Shown here one piece after another: positions 17,508 to 24,581 of a stretch of 64,000 bases of DNA. The notes under the pieces are model-generated. The model searched no databases and was not told where the DNA came from. It saw only the letters and a program-made list of their open reading frames with translations. The stretch is from Haloplanus natans DSM 17983 (GTDB lineage Archaea; Halobacteriota; Halobacteria; Halobacteriales; Haloferacaceae). The DNA lies in the NCBI RefSeq assembly GCF_000427685.1, contig NZ_KE386573.1, positions 62,001-126,000 on the forward strand, read 5' to 3'. The position numbers and the translations under genes were made by a program. Position 1 is the first letter of the stretch; each line of letters starts with the position of its first letter.

Positions 17508-18295
17508 CCGAGCGGTTGGTAGACGGGGATCATCGGGTGGGGGATGTGGATGCCGACGAGCATCAGCCCGTGCGCCAGCGGCAGGTAGCCGAGGACGACG
17601 AAGGCGACGCCGAGGACCCGGTGGAGCCCGACCCGCGTTCCCGTATCGAGCGATTGGAAGACGGTACCGTAAGCGAGCAGCGTCGGCACGGTGCCGATAC
17701 CGAGAACGGCGAGCGACAGCGCCCCGCGAAGCGGGGAGCCGACGGCGAACGCATAGAGGAAGGCGGGGTAGAGCAACGGACAGGGCAAGAAGCCGTGGAG
17801 TGCGCCGAGTGCGGCGATTCGTGGGCCGCCGACCCACCGATCGACGCGGGCCGTGACCGCGCCGTAGAGCCGTGCGAACGCGTCCCCGACGACCGGGAGC
17901 GAGCCGCCGTGTCCGACCGAGCCCCGGACGACGTAGCCCGCGCCGGTGAGGACGATGAAACCGCCGGCCACGATGCCCGTGATGGCGCGCACGTCGGTCG
18001 CGACGGCGGCGACGGCCGCGGCGTCGAAGAGGACGGCGCCGAGCGCCCCCATCAGTCCGCCGATGAGCGCGTAACTGGCGGTCCGTCCGGCGTTGAAGAG
18101 GAGATGCTGGCGAACGTCGATGGGGCGCACGCGGTCGGCGTCGGCACCCATCCGGTTCGCGTACAGCGTCACGAGCGGCCCACACATTCCGAGACAGTGG
18201 GCGCCGCCGAGCACCCCGATCGCGAGGAAGACGAGCAGCCCAACGTCACCCTGTACGGCGGGGAGTACGCTCGACACGCCGGCGAGTGACAGCAT
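17504..18295 (-). CDS. SafE-like (sulfite exporter TauE/SafE family) membrane protein
   Basis: A 263-residue, roughly six-helix membrane protein with the signature GGAHCLGMCGPLV near residue 32 and the second conserved block LGALHGFLPCPLLYPAFLYA. This subgroup is found beside CcoI-type copper pumps and is thought to take part in metal homeostasis or oxidase assembly rather than sulfite export (family knowledge plus inference). The Cys/His/Met-rich first block could bind copper. Its stop overlaps the ATPase start, and the upstream small gene ends three bases before its ATG, so the three are one operon. Confidence 0.85.
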   Translation of the reverse strand: MLSLAGVSSVLPAVQGDVGLLVFLAIGVLGGAHCLGMCGPLVTLYANRMGADADRVRPIDVRQHLLFNAGRTASYALIGGLMGALGAVLFDAAAVAAVATDVRAITGIVAGGFIVLTGAGYVVRGSVGHGGSLPVVGDAFARLYGAVTARVDRWVGGPRIAALGALHGFLPCPLLYPAFLYAFAVGSPLRGALSLAVLGIGTVPTLLAYGTVFQSLDTGTRVGLHRVLGVAFVVLGYLPLAHGLMLVGIHIPHPMIPVYQPLG

Positions 18296-18298
18296 AGC

Positions 18299-18478
18299 CT
18301 ACGCGGAGGCGGCCTTGACCGTCGACTCGCTGGGCAGGAACATAACGTACACGCTCGCCGCGATGAGAACGACGTTGACCAGCGCGACGGCGACGACGGT
18401 GCTGATCGAGAACGCGTACGCCGCGACAGGCAGCAGTGCGAGCAGTCCGACGACCGGCACCTGGTGTACGGAAATCAT
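18299..18478 (-). CDS. Small membrane protein of the oxidase cluster
   Basis: A 59-residue protein, MISVHQVPVVGLLALLPVAA at the start, with two hydrophobic segments (residues about 8-24 and 27-46) and the end LPSESTVKAASA. It has its own TATA-like TTATTAGG (coding strand, about 18505-18512) roughly 30 bases before the ATG, fitting a leaderless transcript. It heads the SafE-copper pump operon and faces the halocyanin-oxidase operon. Small oxidase-associated membrane proteins are annotated at this place in other haloarchaea; calling it an oxidase subunit would be inference. Confidence 0.65.
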   Translation of the reverse strand: MISVHQVPVVGLLALLPVAAYAFSISTVVAVALVNVVLIAASVYVMFLPSESTVKAASA

Positions 18479-18547
18479 ACTGGGATTCTCGGGGAGTCGT
18501 CCTAATAACTACCTCCGCCATTCCAGCGAAGCGAAAATCGCCGGTTC

Positions 18548-18555
18548 GTATTATA
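18548..18555 (+). promoter_or_regulatory. TATA box for the halocyanin-oxidase operon
   Basis: ATTATATG stands out in the gap between the two divergent operons. Transcription would start about 25 bases downstream, giving a leader of roughly 70 bases before the ATG at 18652. The minus-strand operon has a separate AT-rich box near 18505-18512. Confidence 0.55.
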
Positions 18556-18651
18556 TGTGCAAGGTGGTGAGGTGGCACGTATGGTGGTAGACGACGGCAG
18601 TGAACGACTCGTCGGGACGTGGGATGGACCCCACGTCGGGAGGCGACGACG

Positions 18652-19956
18652 ATGAACCGGGACCCCGACGGTGGGCCACGGACGCTCACTCGACGGGCGG
18701 CACTCCGGACGGCTGCGGGGACCGTCGCCGCCGGCGTCGCCGGAACGGGCGTCGCCGGCACCGCCGCCGCCCAGGGCGGCGTCGACTACGGCGGCTGGTT
18801 CGGGAACGCCACCGGCGGCGAGACGGGGAACTTCGACGGCACCGTCGACCGGACCGGTCAGGACTCGGTGACGGTCGACGTCGGCGCCGAGGGCAACGGC
18901 GGGCCGTACGCGTTCGGTCCGGCTGCCGTCCGCGTCGATCCCGGTACGACGATAACCTTCGAGTGGGTGTCGAACACCCACAACATCCTGATCGAGAGCC
19001 AGCCGTCCGGCGCTAGCTGGGGCGGCGTCGAGGCCATCGAAAACTCCGGATTCAGCCACGAACACACCTTCGAGACCGAAGGCATCTACAAGTACTACTG
19101 TCAGCCACACCTCGCGCTCGGGATGAAAGGCGCCATCGTCGTCGGTGGCGGTGGTGGTGGCGGCAGCAGCAGTGGCGGCGTCGCCGCCGACTACGGCGAC
19201 TGGTTCGGGAACGCCACCGGCGGCGAGACGGGGAACTTCGACGGCACCGTCGACCGGACCGGCCGGGATTCGGTGACGGTCGACGTCGGCGCCGAGGGCA
19301 ACGGCGGCCCGTACGCGTTCGGGCCCGCCGCCGTTCGGATCGATCCCGGCACGACAGTCACGTTCGAGTGGGTCTCCGACACCCACAACGTCCTGATTCA
19401 GGAACAGCCGTCCGGCGCCGGCTGGAGCGGCCACGAGACGATAGAGAACTCCGGGTTCACCTACGAACACACGTTCGAAACCGAAGGCGTCTACAAGTAC
19501 TACTGTCAGCCCCACCTCGCGCTCGGGATGAAAGGCGCCATCGTCGTCGGCGCGGCACCGTCCGGGGGCGGCGGTGGTGGTGGTGAGACCCCTGCCGGCG
19601 GTGGTGAAGCCGGTGGTGCCGGGAGTTCGCCCGCTCTCACGCTCGCGTTCCGGCTGGTCGGCGGCGCCGTCGCGGCGGCGCTGGCCGTCGTCCTCGGCGT
19701 CACCGCGTGGGTGTTCATCAACTACGACGAGTTCACGACCGGCGGCGGAACGGCGGGCGCCGTCAAATCCGTCGCCGAACGGACGCCGGCCGAGTCGGTG
19801 TTCGAGTCGGGGGTCGTCCGCGAACTCGGCCACGACGACTTCGATCCGTACGGCACTGCGACGCTCATCGCTATTTACGTCGGTCTCATCAGCCTGCTGT
19901 GGGTGTTCATGTACTTCGTCGAGTTCCTCGGCGGCGGACCGACGGTGATCGGATAG
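18652..19956 (+). CDS. Double-domain halocyanin with C-terminal membrane anchor
   Basis: A 434-residue blue-copper protein that should carry electrons to the adjacent oxidase. A Tat signal (TLTRRAALRTAAGTVAAGV) targets it outside. Two nearly identical halocyanin domains follow (about residues 45-165 and 180-300), each starting DYG-WFGNATGGETGNF and each with all copper ligands: His in TH(N)ILI or THNVLI and the YYCQPHLALGMKG block with Cys, His and Met. They are separated by a Gly/Ser linker. Two membrane helices follow, the last in the context HDDFDPYGTATLIAIYVGLI and VFMYFVEFLGGGP, which looks like a small oxidase subunit (CbaD-like) fused on; that last point is inference. The oxidase subunit II gene starts 12 bases later. 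Confidence 0.9.
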   Translation: MNRDPDGGPRTLTRRAALRTAAGTVAAGVAGTGVAGTAAAQGGVDYGGWFGNATGGETGNFDGTVDRTGQDSVTVDVGAEGNGGPYAFGPAAVRVDPGTTITFEWVSNTHNILIESQPSGASWGGVEAIENSGFSHEHTFETEGIYKYYCQPHLALGMKGAIVVGGGGGGGSSSGGVAADYGDWFGNATGGETGNFDGTVDRTGRDSVTVDVGAEGNGGPYAFGPAAVRIDPGTTVTFEWVSDTHNVLIQEQPSGAGWSGHETIENSGFTYEHTFETEGVYKYYCQPHLALGMKGAIVVGAAPSGGGGGGGETPAGGGEAGGAGSSPALTLAFRLVGGAVAAALAVVLGVTAWVFINYDEFTTGGGTAGAVKSVAERTPAESVFESGVVRELGHDDFDPYGTATLIAIYVGLISLLWVFMYFVEFLGGGPTVIG

Positions 19957-19960
19957 GAGG
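19955..19960 (+). promoter_or_regulatory. Shine-Dalgarno site for oxidase subunit II
   Basis: AGGAGG, overlapping the TAG stop of the halocyanin gene, eight bases before the ATG at 19969. Strong SD sites like this and the one before subunit I are notable in a genome where many genes look leaderless. Confidence 0.7.
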
Positions 19961-19968
19961 GCACGCAC

Positions 19969-20472
19969 ATGGAAATTCACCGATACGAGAAGATCTGGAC
20001 TGCCGCTGCACTGCTACTCATCGTCGGGCTTATCGCCACCGTGACCTACGGTGCGCTCGGCCCGGGTGTGAAGATGGTCGACGACTCCGGCGGGACGGTC
20101 GATCCCGGATCGCTCGGCGAGACCGAGTTCGCCGACCCCGGCGTGACACGGACCGGCGAGAACCAGTACGAGGTGCACGTGGTCGCCCGGCAGTTCCTCT
20201 TCCAGCCGGGCACTACCTCGCCGATCCGCGTCCCGGCGAACTCGAAGGTAACGTTCTACATCACCAGCGCCGACGTGGTCCACGGCTTCGAGGTCGCCGG
20301 CACCAACGTCAACGTGATGGTGGTCCCCGGACAGGTCAGCGAAATCACGGTCCGATTCGACGAGCCAGCACAGTACGGTATCGTCTGTCACGAGTACTGT
20401 GGCGCCGGCCACCACACGATGGCCGGACAGCTCGTCGTCGTCCCCGAAGACGAGTACGACGGAGGTAACTAG
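19969..20472 (+). CDS. ba3-type oxidase subunit II (CuA subunit)
   Basis: A 167-residue subunit II of a terminal heme-copper oxidase. One N-terminal membrane helix (about residues 11-30), then a cupredoxin domain with the CuA site: His in ADVVHGFEV and the CHEYCGAGHHTM loop supplying two Cys, His and Met plus the bridging Glu carbonyl. The single helix and short length are typical of ba3 (B-type) oxidases rather than aa3. It accepts electrons from the upstream halocyanin and passes them to subunit I. Confidence 0.93.
   Translation: MEIHRYEKIWTAAALLLIVGLIATVTYGALGPGVKMVDDSGGTVDPGSLGETEFADPGVTRTGENQYEVHVVARQFLFQPGTTSPIRVPANSKVTFYITSADVVHGFEVAGTNVNVMVVPGQVSEITVRFDEPAQYGIVCHEYCGAGHHTMAGQLVVVPEDEYDGGN
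20461..20465 (+). promoter_or_regulatory. Shine-Dalgarno site for oxidase subunit I
   Basis: GGAGG within the last codons of the subunit II gene, eight bases before the ATG at 20474, which fixes the subunit I start at MAYVDDFPTDARIV. Confidence 0.7.
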
Positions 20473-20473
20473 C

Positions 20474-22153
20474 ATGGCATACGTCGACGACTTTCCGACC
20501 GACGCACGCATCGTTCGCTGGAATATGGGGGTCGCCTTCCTCGCGCTCGGGGTCGGCGGCCTCTTCGGGATGATTCAGGCGCTCCACCGGACGGGCATCT
20601 TCCGCGGCTTCGTGAGCTCCGCCGATTACTACACGGTGCTTACGGGTCACGGCGTCCTGCTCGCCCTGGTGTTCACCACGTTCGCCCTCGCGGGCCTGTT
20701 CACCTGGGGCGTCACCCGGAGTCTCGACCGGCCGCTCCCGAGTCCACGCTTCACGATGTCGTGGTTCGTGCTGATGCTCGTGGGCGCCGTCCTCGCGGCC
20801 GTCACCATCCTCGGGGGTCTGGTCCCCCAGATGCCGCTGAAGGCCGACGTGCTCTATACGTTCTACGCCCCGATGCAGGCACACCCGCTTTTTTACATCG
20901 GGCTCGTGCTGTTTATCGTCGGGTCGTGGCTCGCCGGCTTCGACTGGTTCCGTACCTACTGGCAGTGGCGCGGTGACAACCCCGACCGGCGCATCCCGCT
21001 GCAGACGTTCATGGTCCTCACGACCATGCTGATGTGGTATATCTCCTCGGCCGGCGTCGCGGTGGAGGTCCTCGTGTTCCTCCTGCCGTGGTCGCTCGGC
21101 CTGATCGAGAGCGTCGACCCCCTGCTCACCCGGACGCTGTTCTGGTACTTCGGCCACCCGGTCGTCTACTTCTGGCTCATGCCGGCCTACTTCATCTGGT
21201 ACACCGTTCTGCCGAAGCTCTCCGGTGGCCGCCTGTTCAGCGACCCGCTCGCCCGCGTCGTCTTCGTCCTCTTTCTCCTGCTTTCGACGCCGGTCGGCTT
21301 CCACCACCAGTACACCGACCCCGGCATCCCCGAGGGCTTCAAATTCATCGCGATGACGAACACGATGTTCCTCCTGTTGCCCAGCTTACTCACCGCCTTC
21401 ACCGTCGTCGCCAGCATCGAACACGGCGCGCGACAGCGCGGCGGTGAAGGGCGTCTCGGCTGGCTCCGCTCGCTCCCCTGGGACGAACCCGCCTTCGCCG
21501 GCTGCGTGCTCGCCGGCCTCATGTTCGCCGCCGGCGGCTTCTCCGGCATGATCAACGCGGGCATGAACATCAACTACCTCGTCCACAACACGCTGTGGGT
21601 GCCGGGTCACTTCCACCTCACCGTCGGCACCGCCTCGGCCCTGACGTTCATGGCCGCCGGCTACTGGCTGTTCCCACAGATCACCGGCAACCGCCTGCGC
21701 TTTCGCTCGCTCGCGACCGTCCAGCCATACGTCTGGTTCATCGGCATGACGCTGATGTCGAACGCGATGCACCGGGCCGGCCTCGCGGGCGTCCCGCGCC
21801 GGACCGCCGAACCCCAGTACGACGCCGTGACGTTCCAGGGTGTCGTCGGCGGGATCAGCGAGATGCGTCTCCAAATCGCCATCGGCGGCACGATCCTCTT
21901 CGTGGGGCTCGTGCTCTTCCTCGTCGTCATCTTCGGCACGTGGCTCGCCGGCAGCGGCAGCGACTCCCTCCGGGTCAACGGGACGATCCCAACACCACTC
22001 TCCGGCCCCGAACACAGCCCGAAGATTCTCGACAACCTGAAGCTCTGGACGGCCATCGCCGTCGTGCTGATCGTGCTCGCCTACGGGCTGCCGCTGTCGG
22101 CGCTGCTCGCCGACGGCCTGTTCGCACCGGGTAGCCCGCCGATCCCCGTCTAA
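20474..22153 (+). CDS. ba3-type cytochrome c oxidase subunit I
   Basis: A 559-residue heme-copper oxidase catalytic subunit that reduces oxygen and pumps protons. Ligands visible: His in YTVLTGHGVLLAL (low-spin heme), the CuB/Tyr block FWYFGHPVVYFWLMPAYF (His-Tyr pair), the His-His pair in GFHHQYTDPG and the late VPGHFHLTVG heme ligands. About 13 membrane helices are expected. The lack of A-type K/D-channel motifs and the HPVVYFW block fit the B/ba3 class. It starts one base after the subunit II stop with a good SD. No subunit III gene follows, as usual for ba3 enzymes. Confidence 0.95.
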   Translation: MAYVDDFPTDARIVRWNMGVAFLALGVGGLFGMIQALHRTGIFRGFVSSADYYTVLTGHGVLLALVFTTFALAGLFTWGVTRSLDRPLPSPRFTMSWFVLMLVGAVLAAVTILGGLVPQMPLKADVLYTFYAPMQAHPLFYIGLVLFIVGSWLAGFDWFRTYWQWRGDNPDRRIPLQTFMVLTTMLMWYISSAGVAVEVLVFLLPWSLGLIESVDPLLTRTLFWYFGHPVVYFWLMPAYFIWYTVLPKLSGGRLFSDPLARVVFVLFLLLSTPVGFHHQYTDPGIPEGFKFIAMTNTMFLLLPSLLTAFTVVASIEHGARQRGGEGRLGWLRSLPWDEPAFAGCVLAGLMFAAGGFSGMINAGMNINYLVHNTLWVPGHFHLTVGTASALTFMAAGYWLFPQITGNRLRFRSLATVQPYVWFIGMTLMSNAMHRAGLAGVPRRTAEPQYDAVTFQGVVGGISEMRLQIAIGGTILFVGLVLFLVVIFGTWLAGSGSDSLRVNGTIPTPLSGPEHSPKILDNLKLWTAIAVVLIVLAYGLPLSALLADGLFAPGSPPIPV

Positions 22154-22164
22154 CCTCCCTATTC

Positions 22165-22740
22165 GTGACCGACACACCCGACGACGGCGACGACACGCCA
22201 GGCGGCCTCTCGAAGCGGACGCTGATCCGCCTGCTGGTGGGGTTCGGTATCGGCATCCCGATCCTCGTCGAGGCGATCACCTTCCTCGGCCTGCTCGACC
22301 AGCAGTTCGGCGGCGGGGAGGACCCCGACACGGGGTCGACTGCGACCACGACGGCCACGCCGAGTGTCGCCGTCGGCGACGACCTCCTCCCGGAGACCGA
22401 CCGATCCGAGACGCTCGCCTCGGCCGTCCTGCGGGAGGTCAGTGGCGACCGCTGGCCCCTCACGCTTACCGTCGAGGTCACCAATTCCGGCGACACTGAT
22501 TACGAGTTCCAACTCCTCACCATCCATCTCGACGACGGTCGGACCGTGAGCGGGCGCACGAGTACCGACCGCCTCGAACCCGGCGAGCGGCGGGCCATCA
22601 CCGGCGAGTGGTCCATCCCCGCCGGATCGACGCCGCGTTCCGTTGAGGTGGTCGCGCTCGTCTATCCCGGCGACGACGGCGCAGTCGAGACTATCGAACG
22701 CCGCGTCGAACTGGCGAAAATCCCCGTCCGAGGCGGCTAA
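22165..22740 (+). CDS. Membrane-anchored accessory protein of the oxidase operon
   Basis: A 191-residue protein from a GTG 12 bases after the oxidase stop. It has one membrane anchor (LIRLLVGFGIGIPILVEAIT, about residues 20-40), a Thr-rich linker (TGSTATTTATPS) and an extracytoplasmic beta-sandwich-like domain (WPLTLTVEVTNSGDTDYEFQ). No named family recognised. Its place at the end of the halocyanin-subunit II-subunit I operon suggests an assembly or stabilising role outside the membrane; that is inference from context. Confidence 0.7.
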   Translation: MTDTPDDGDDTPGGLSKRTLIRLLVGFGIGIPILVEAITFLGLLDQQFGGGEDPDTGSTATTTATPSVAVGDDLLPETDRSETLASAVLREVSGDRWPLTLTVEVTNSGDTDYEFQLLTIHLDDGRTVSGRTSTDRLEPGERRAITGEWSIPAGSTPRSVEVVALVYPGDDGAVETIERRVELAKIPVRGG

Positions 22741-22883
22741 TTCTCCTCGGCGTCGCCGAAGGCCGTCGGTTCGATGCGGATATACTCGTCACCGTTCACG
22801 TCGCCGCGCTGGAAGCGTAGCCACCGCTCGTACGGTCGAACGGGACGGTCGGATCGGCTGCCCTCGAGACCGCGGTTTCGCAT
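22737..22883 (-). CDS. Possible small basic protein or gene remnant
   Basis: A 48-codon frame from ATG 22883 (MRNRGLEGSRSDRPVRPYER) to a TAG overlapping the 3' end of the oxidase accessory gene. The same frame stays open upstream to a TAA near 23010 and reads protein-like there (RAFEYNCAENRAGTLKLTAR), but that part has no ATG, GTG or TTG. It may be a short gene, a remnant that lost its start, or the shadow of a structured RNA. I do not recognise it. Confidence 0.3.
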   Translation of the reverse strand: MRNRGLEGSRSDRPVRPYERWLRFQRGDVNGDEYIRIEPTAFGDAEEN

Positions 22884-23195
22884 ATCGCCCGCCGACCCTC
22901 CCCAGCGGTAGCCCCGAGCGGTCAGTTTGAGCGTCCCCGCGCGGTTCTCCGCGCAGTTGTACTCGAACGCGCGTGACCGTCGCGCTCCCCCGCTATCGGC
23001 GTCGGAGAGGCGCCGTTACTGGACGGGCAACCGAGCCGCCGTCGCTCGCTCCGCGACGGGGTGGCCCCAGCCGAGTCCTCGTAGACGCCCACCCTTTCGG
23101 GTCGCCCCGGACTCTCATCTTCGACGGGAGGACGGCCGGAGAAAAGATTCCGGGCGGTTTGCCGGGTCGCCGGACGTGCCGCCCGAGAGTTCCGC
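22884..23195. other. Intergenic stretch with no assignable gene
   Basis: About 310 bases between the small frame above and the convergent membrane-protein gene. All three minus-strand frames are open for long distances, and one contains YEDSAGATPSRSER-like coding in the shadow. No start codon context, no tRNA-like fold and no clear terminator were found by eye. The GC-rich complementary blocks (for example TCGGAGAGGCGCC and nearby) leave room for a non-coding RNA. Confidence 0.4.
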
Positions 23196-24056
23196 TCAGT
23201 ACCGCGAGGGCAGGTACGCCATCCCGAGCAGCATGATCGCCGTGCTGAAACTGACGATCGAGACGCCCCAGAGACCGTTGACGTGGTCGCGGTAGCTGTC
23301 GATTTCGTTCACCTGTTCCTGGTAGACGTTGTAGTCGCTCTCGAGGACGAGCGTGCTGTTATCGGGGAAGTACGCGAAGTACTGTTGCCCGTTCACCGTC
23401 ACGTTCGCCTCGTTGCTCACGCTGACGGTGTTGGTCCGCGGCGCGGTCCACGCCAGGGTCGCGCCCTCGCCCGTCACGTCGGCGACGGTCGTCGCGTTCC
23501 CCTGGAACTGGAGGGTGTCGTCTTCCGCGTACTGTGTCGTGGACGGCGTCGGGAAATACTCGCTTGCGGGGATCAGCGTCCGGTTGTCGCCCGCCTCGCG
23601 GACGACGTACTCCGTGCCGTTCACCGTCACCGTCTCGTCGTTGACGGCCGTGTCCGCCTGCAGGACGGCGCTCCGGTTGATCTCCTCGACCAGCTGGAAC
23701 GAGGTGGGGTCGTCCGCGTCTTCGACGAGGACGCGGTACTCCTCGTCTTGATACGTGATGGTCGCGTTGTGCTCCCATGTCTGTGTGTACCGAGCCGAGT
23801 CGTTGGTCCAGGAGAGCTCCCCGGAGCGGGTGACGCTCGGGGCACCGCCGTGGCCGCCGCCGCCGGACGTCTCGGCGGAAATCGACGAGACGGTGTACTG
23901 GCGGTTATCGACCGAGAACTGGTCCCCTTCTGCGAGCCTGTGATCGGGATTCTCGAACCCGATCGTCGGCGCCGTGGCCGTCGCGATCACCGAGTACGAC
24001 GCCGCGCCGAGCACGATAAAGAACGCGACGTAGATGGCTGCAGCGCGTCGTTGCAT
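23196..24056 (-). CDS. Membrane protein with large extracytoplasmic domain, unknown
   Basis: A 286-residue protein with an N-terminal membrane segment (IYVAFFIVLGAASYSVIATA, residues about 8-27), a roughly 220-residue outside domain rich in Thr, Asp and NxT/S sequons (for example NDSA, NATI, NRTL), and a C-terminal helix (LWGVSIVSFSTAIMLLGMAY) before LPSRY. The domain contains repeated VTVNGTEYVV / VTVNGQQYFA motifs that look like two related beta units. No known family. It lies beside the oxidase operon but is transcribed towards it from its own promoter (TTATACG on the coding strand, about 24077-24083). Confidence 0.7.
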   Translation of the reverse strand: MQRRAAAIYVAFFIVLGAASYSVIATATAPTIGFENPDHRLAEGDQFSVDNRQYTVSSISAETSGGGGHGGAPSVTRSGELSWTNDSARYTQTWEHNATITYQDEEYRVLVEDADDPTSFQLVEEINRSAVLQADTAVNDETVTVNGTEYVVREAGDNRTLIPASEYFPTPSTTQYAEDDTLQFQGNATTVADVTGEGATLAWTAPRTNTVSVSNEANVTVNGQQYFAYFPDNSTLVLESDYNVYQEQVNEIDSYRDHVNGLWGVSIVSFSTAIMLLGMAYLPSRY

Positions 24057-24191
24057 ACGTCGAATCTAGTCCACCCGGCGTATAACGATTACTAAGTCGC
24101 GTTTGGTCCGCCCCTGGCAACGGCTCGACCGCCGGACCGCACTCAGGTGTCCGAACGACTCCACGGCACCCGTAGCCCGACCGCCCGGCAC

Positions 24192-24371
24192 TCACTCCTC
24201 GAGTGCCTTGACGAGTTGGAGCGCCTGTCTGAGGTGAAAGCGCGTCTCAGGCGACTGCGACGCGTCGAGTGCCTCGGTAAGCTGGCGCTCGATGGCCTCA
24301 CTCGCCGAAGCGACAGTCGGTCCGGCGTCGGTGTCGGCTCCCCGCTGATCGGTTTTCGAACCGGAGCTCAT
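24192..24371 (-). CDS. Small acidic helical protein
   Basis: A 59-residue protein, MSSGSKTDQRGADTDAGP at the start, then an amphipathic helical stretch EAIERQLTEALDAS and FHLRQALQLVKALEE. It contains no cysteines or membrane segments. Codon phasing (GC-rich third positions in this frame) supports coding. No family recognised; the divergent neighbour is the sugar dehydrogenase. Confidence 0.55.
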   Translation of the reverse strand: MSSGSKTDQRGADTDAGPTVASASEAIERQLTEALDASQSPETRFHLRQALQLVKALEE

Positions 24372-24399
24372 ACCTCATCATTCGTCGTCATCCGGAATA

Positions 24400-24416
24400 G
24401 GTATCGGTACCATACC
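24400..24416. promoter_or_regulatory. 17-bp inverted repeat, candidate operator
   Basis: Five-base arms GGTAT and ATACC enclose CGGTACC, itself centred on the palindrome GGTACC. It lies between the divergent starts at 24371 and 24582 and close to the first of them. Confidence 0.35.
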
Positions 24417-24478
24417 GTCCGTCTGTGCGCCGTTGAATCCGGTTCGAGCGTCCGATCAGAATCCGCATTTCGTCGGGT

Positions 24479-24494
24479 TTTGAACCGGTTCAAA
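24479..24494. promoter_or_regulatory. 16-bp perfect palindrome, candidate operator
   Basis: TTTGAACCGGTTCAAA, about 90 bases before the dehydrogenase start, with a related half-site (GAATCCGGTTC) about 40 bases upstream. Its length and perfection suggest a dimeric regulator binding site. No tRNA lies here, although the sequence resembles a T-loop. Confidence 0.45.
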
Positions 24495-24581
24495 CCGGAG
24501 AAATGTATGCCTACGGGGGTGTTCGGGGGCGTCGACGAGACGATCCAAACGCTCTACTTGCCACCCTTCGTATGCGGGGTC

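Noticed and set aside
15255-17522. Plus-strand frame of 755 codons opposite the copper ATPase
   Set aside because: The minus strand has all P-type ATPase motifs; the opposite reading has none.
24476-24497. tRNA T-arm-like string near GGTTCAAACC
   Set aside because: No acceptor, D-arm or anticodon arm can be formed around it; it is better explained as a palindromic operator.
24507-24581. Earlier ATG start for the sugar dehydrogenase
   Set aside because: It would put 25 residues before the twin-arginine motif; the GTG at 24582 gives a normal Tat lipoprotein signal.
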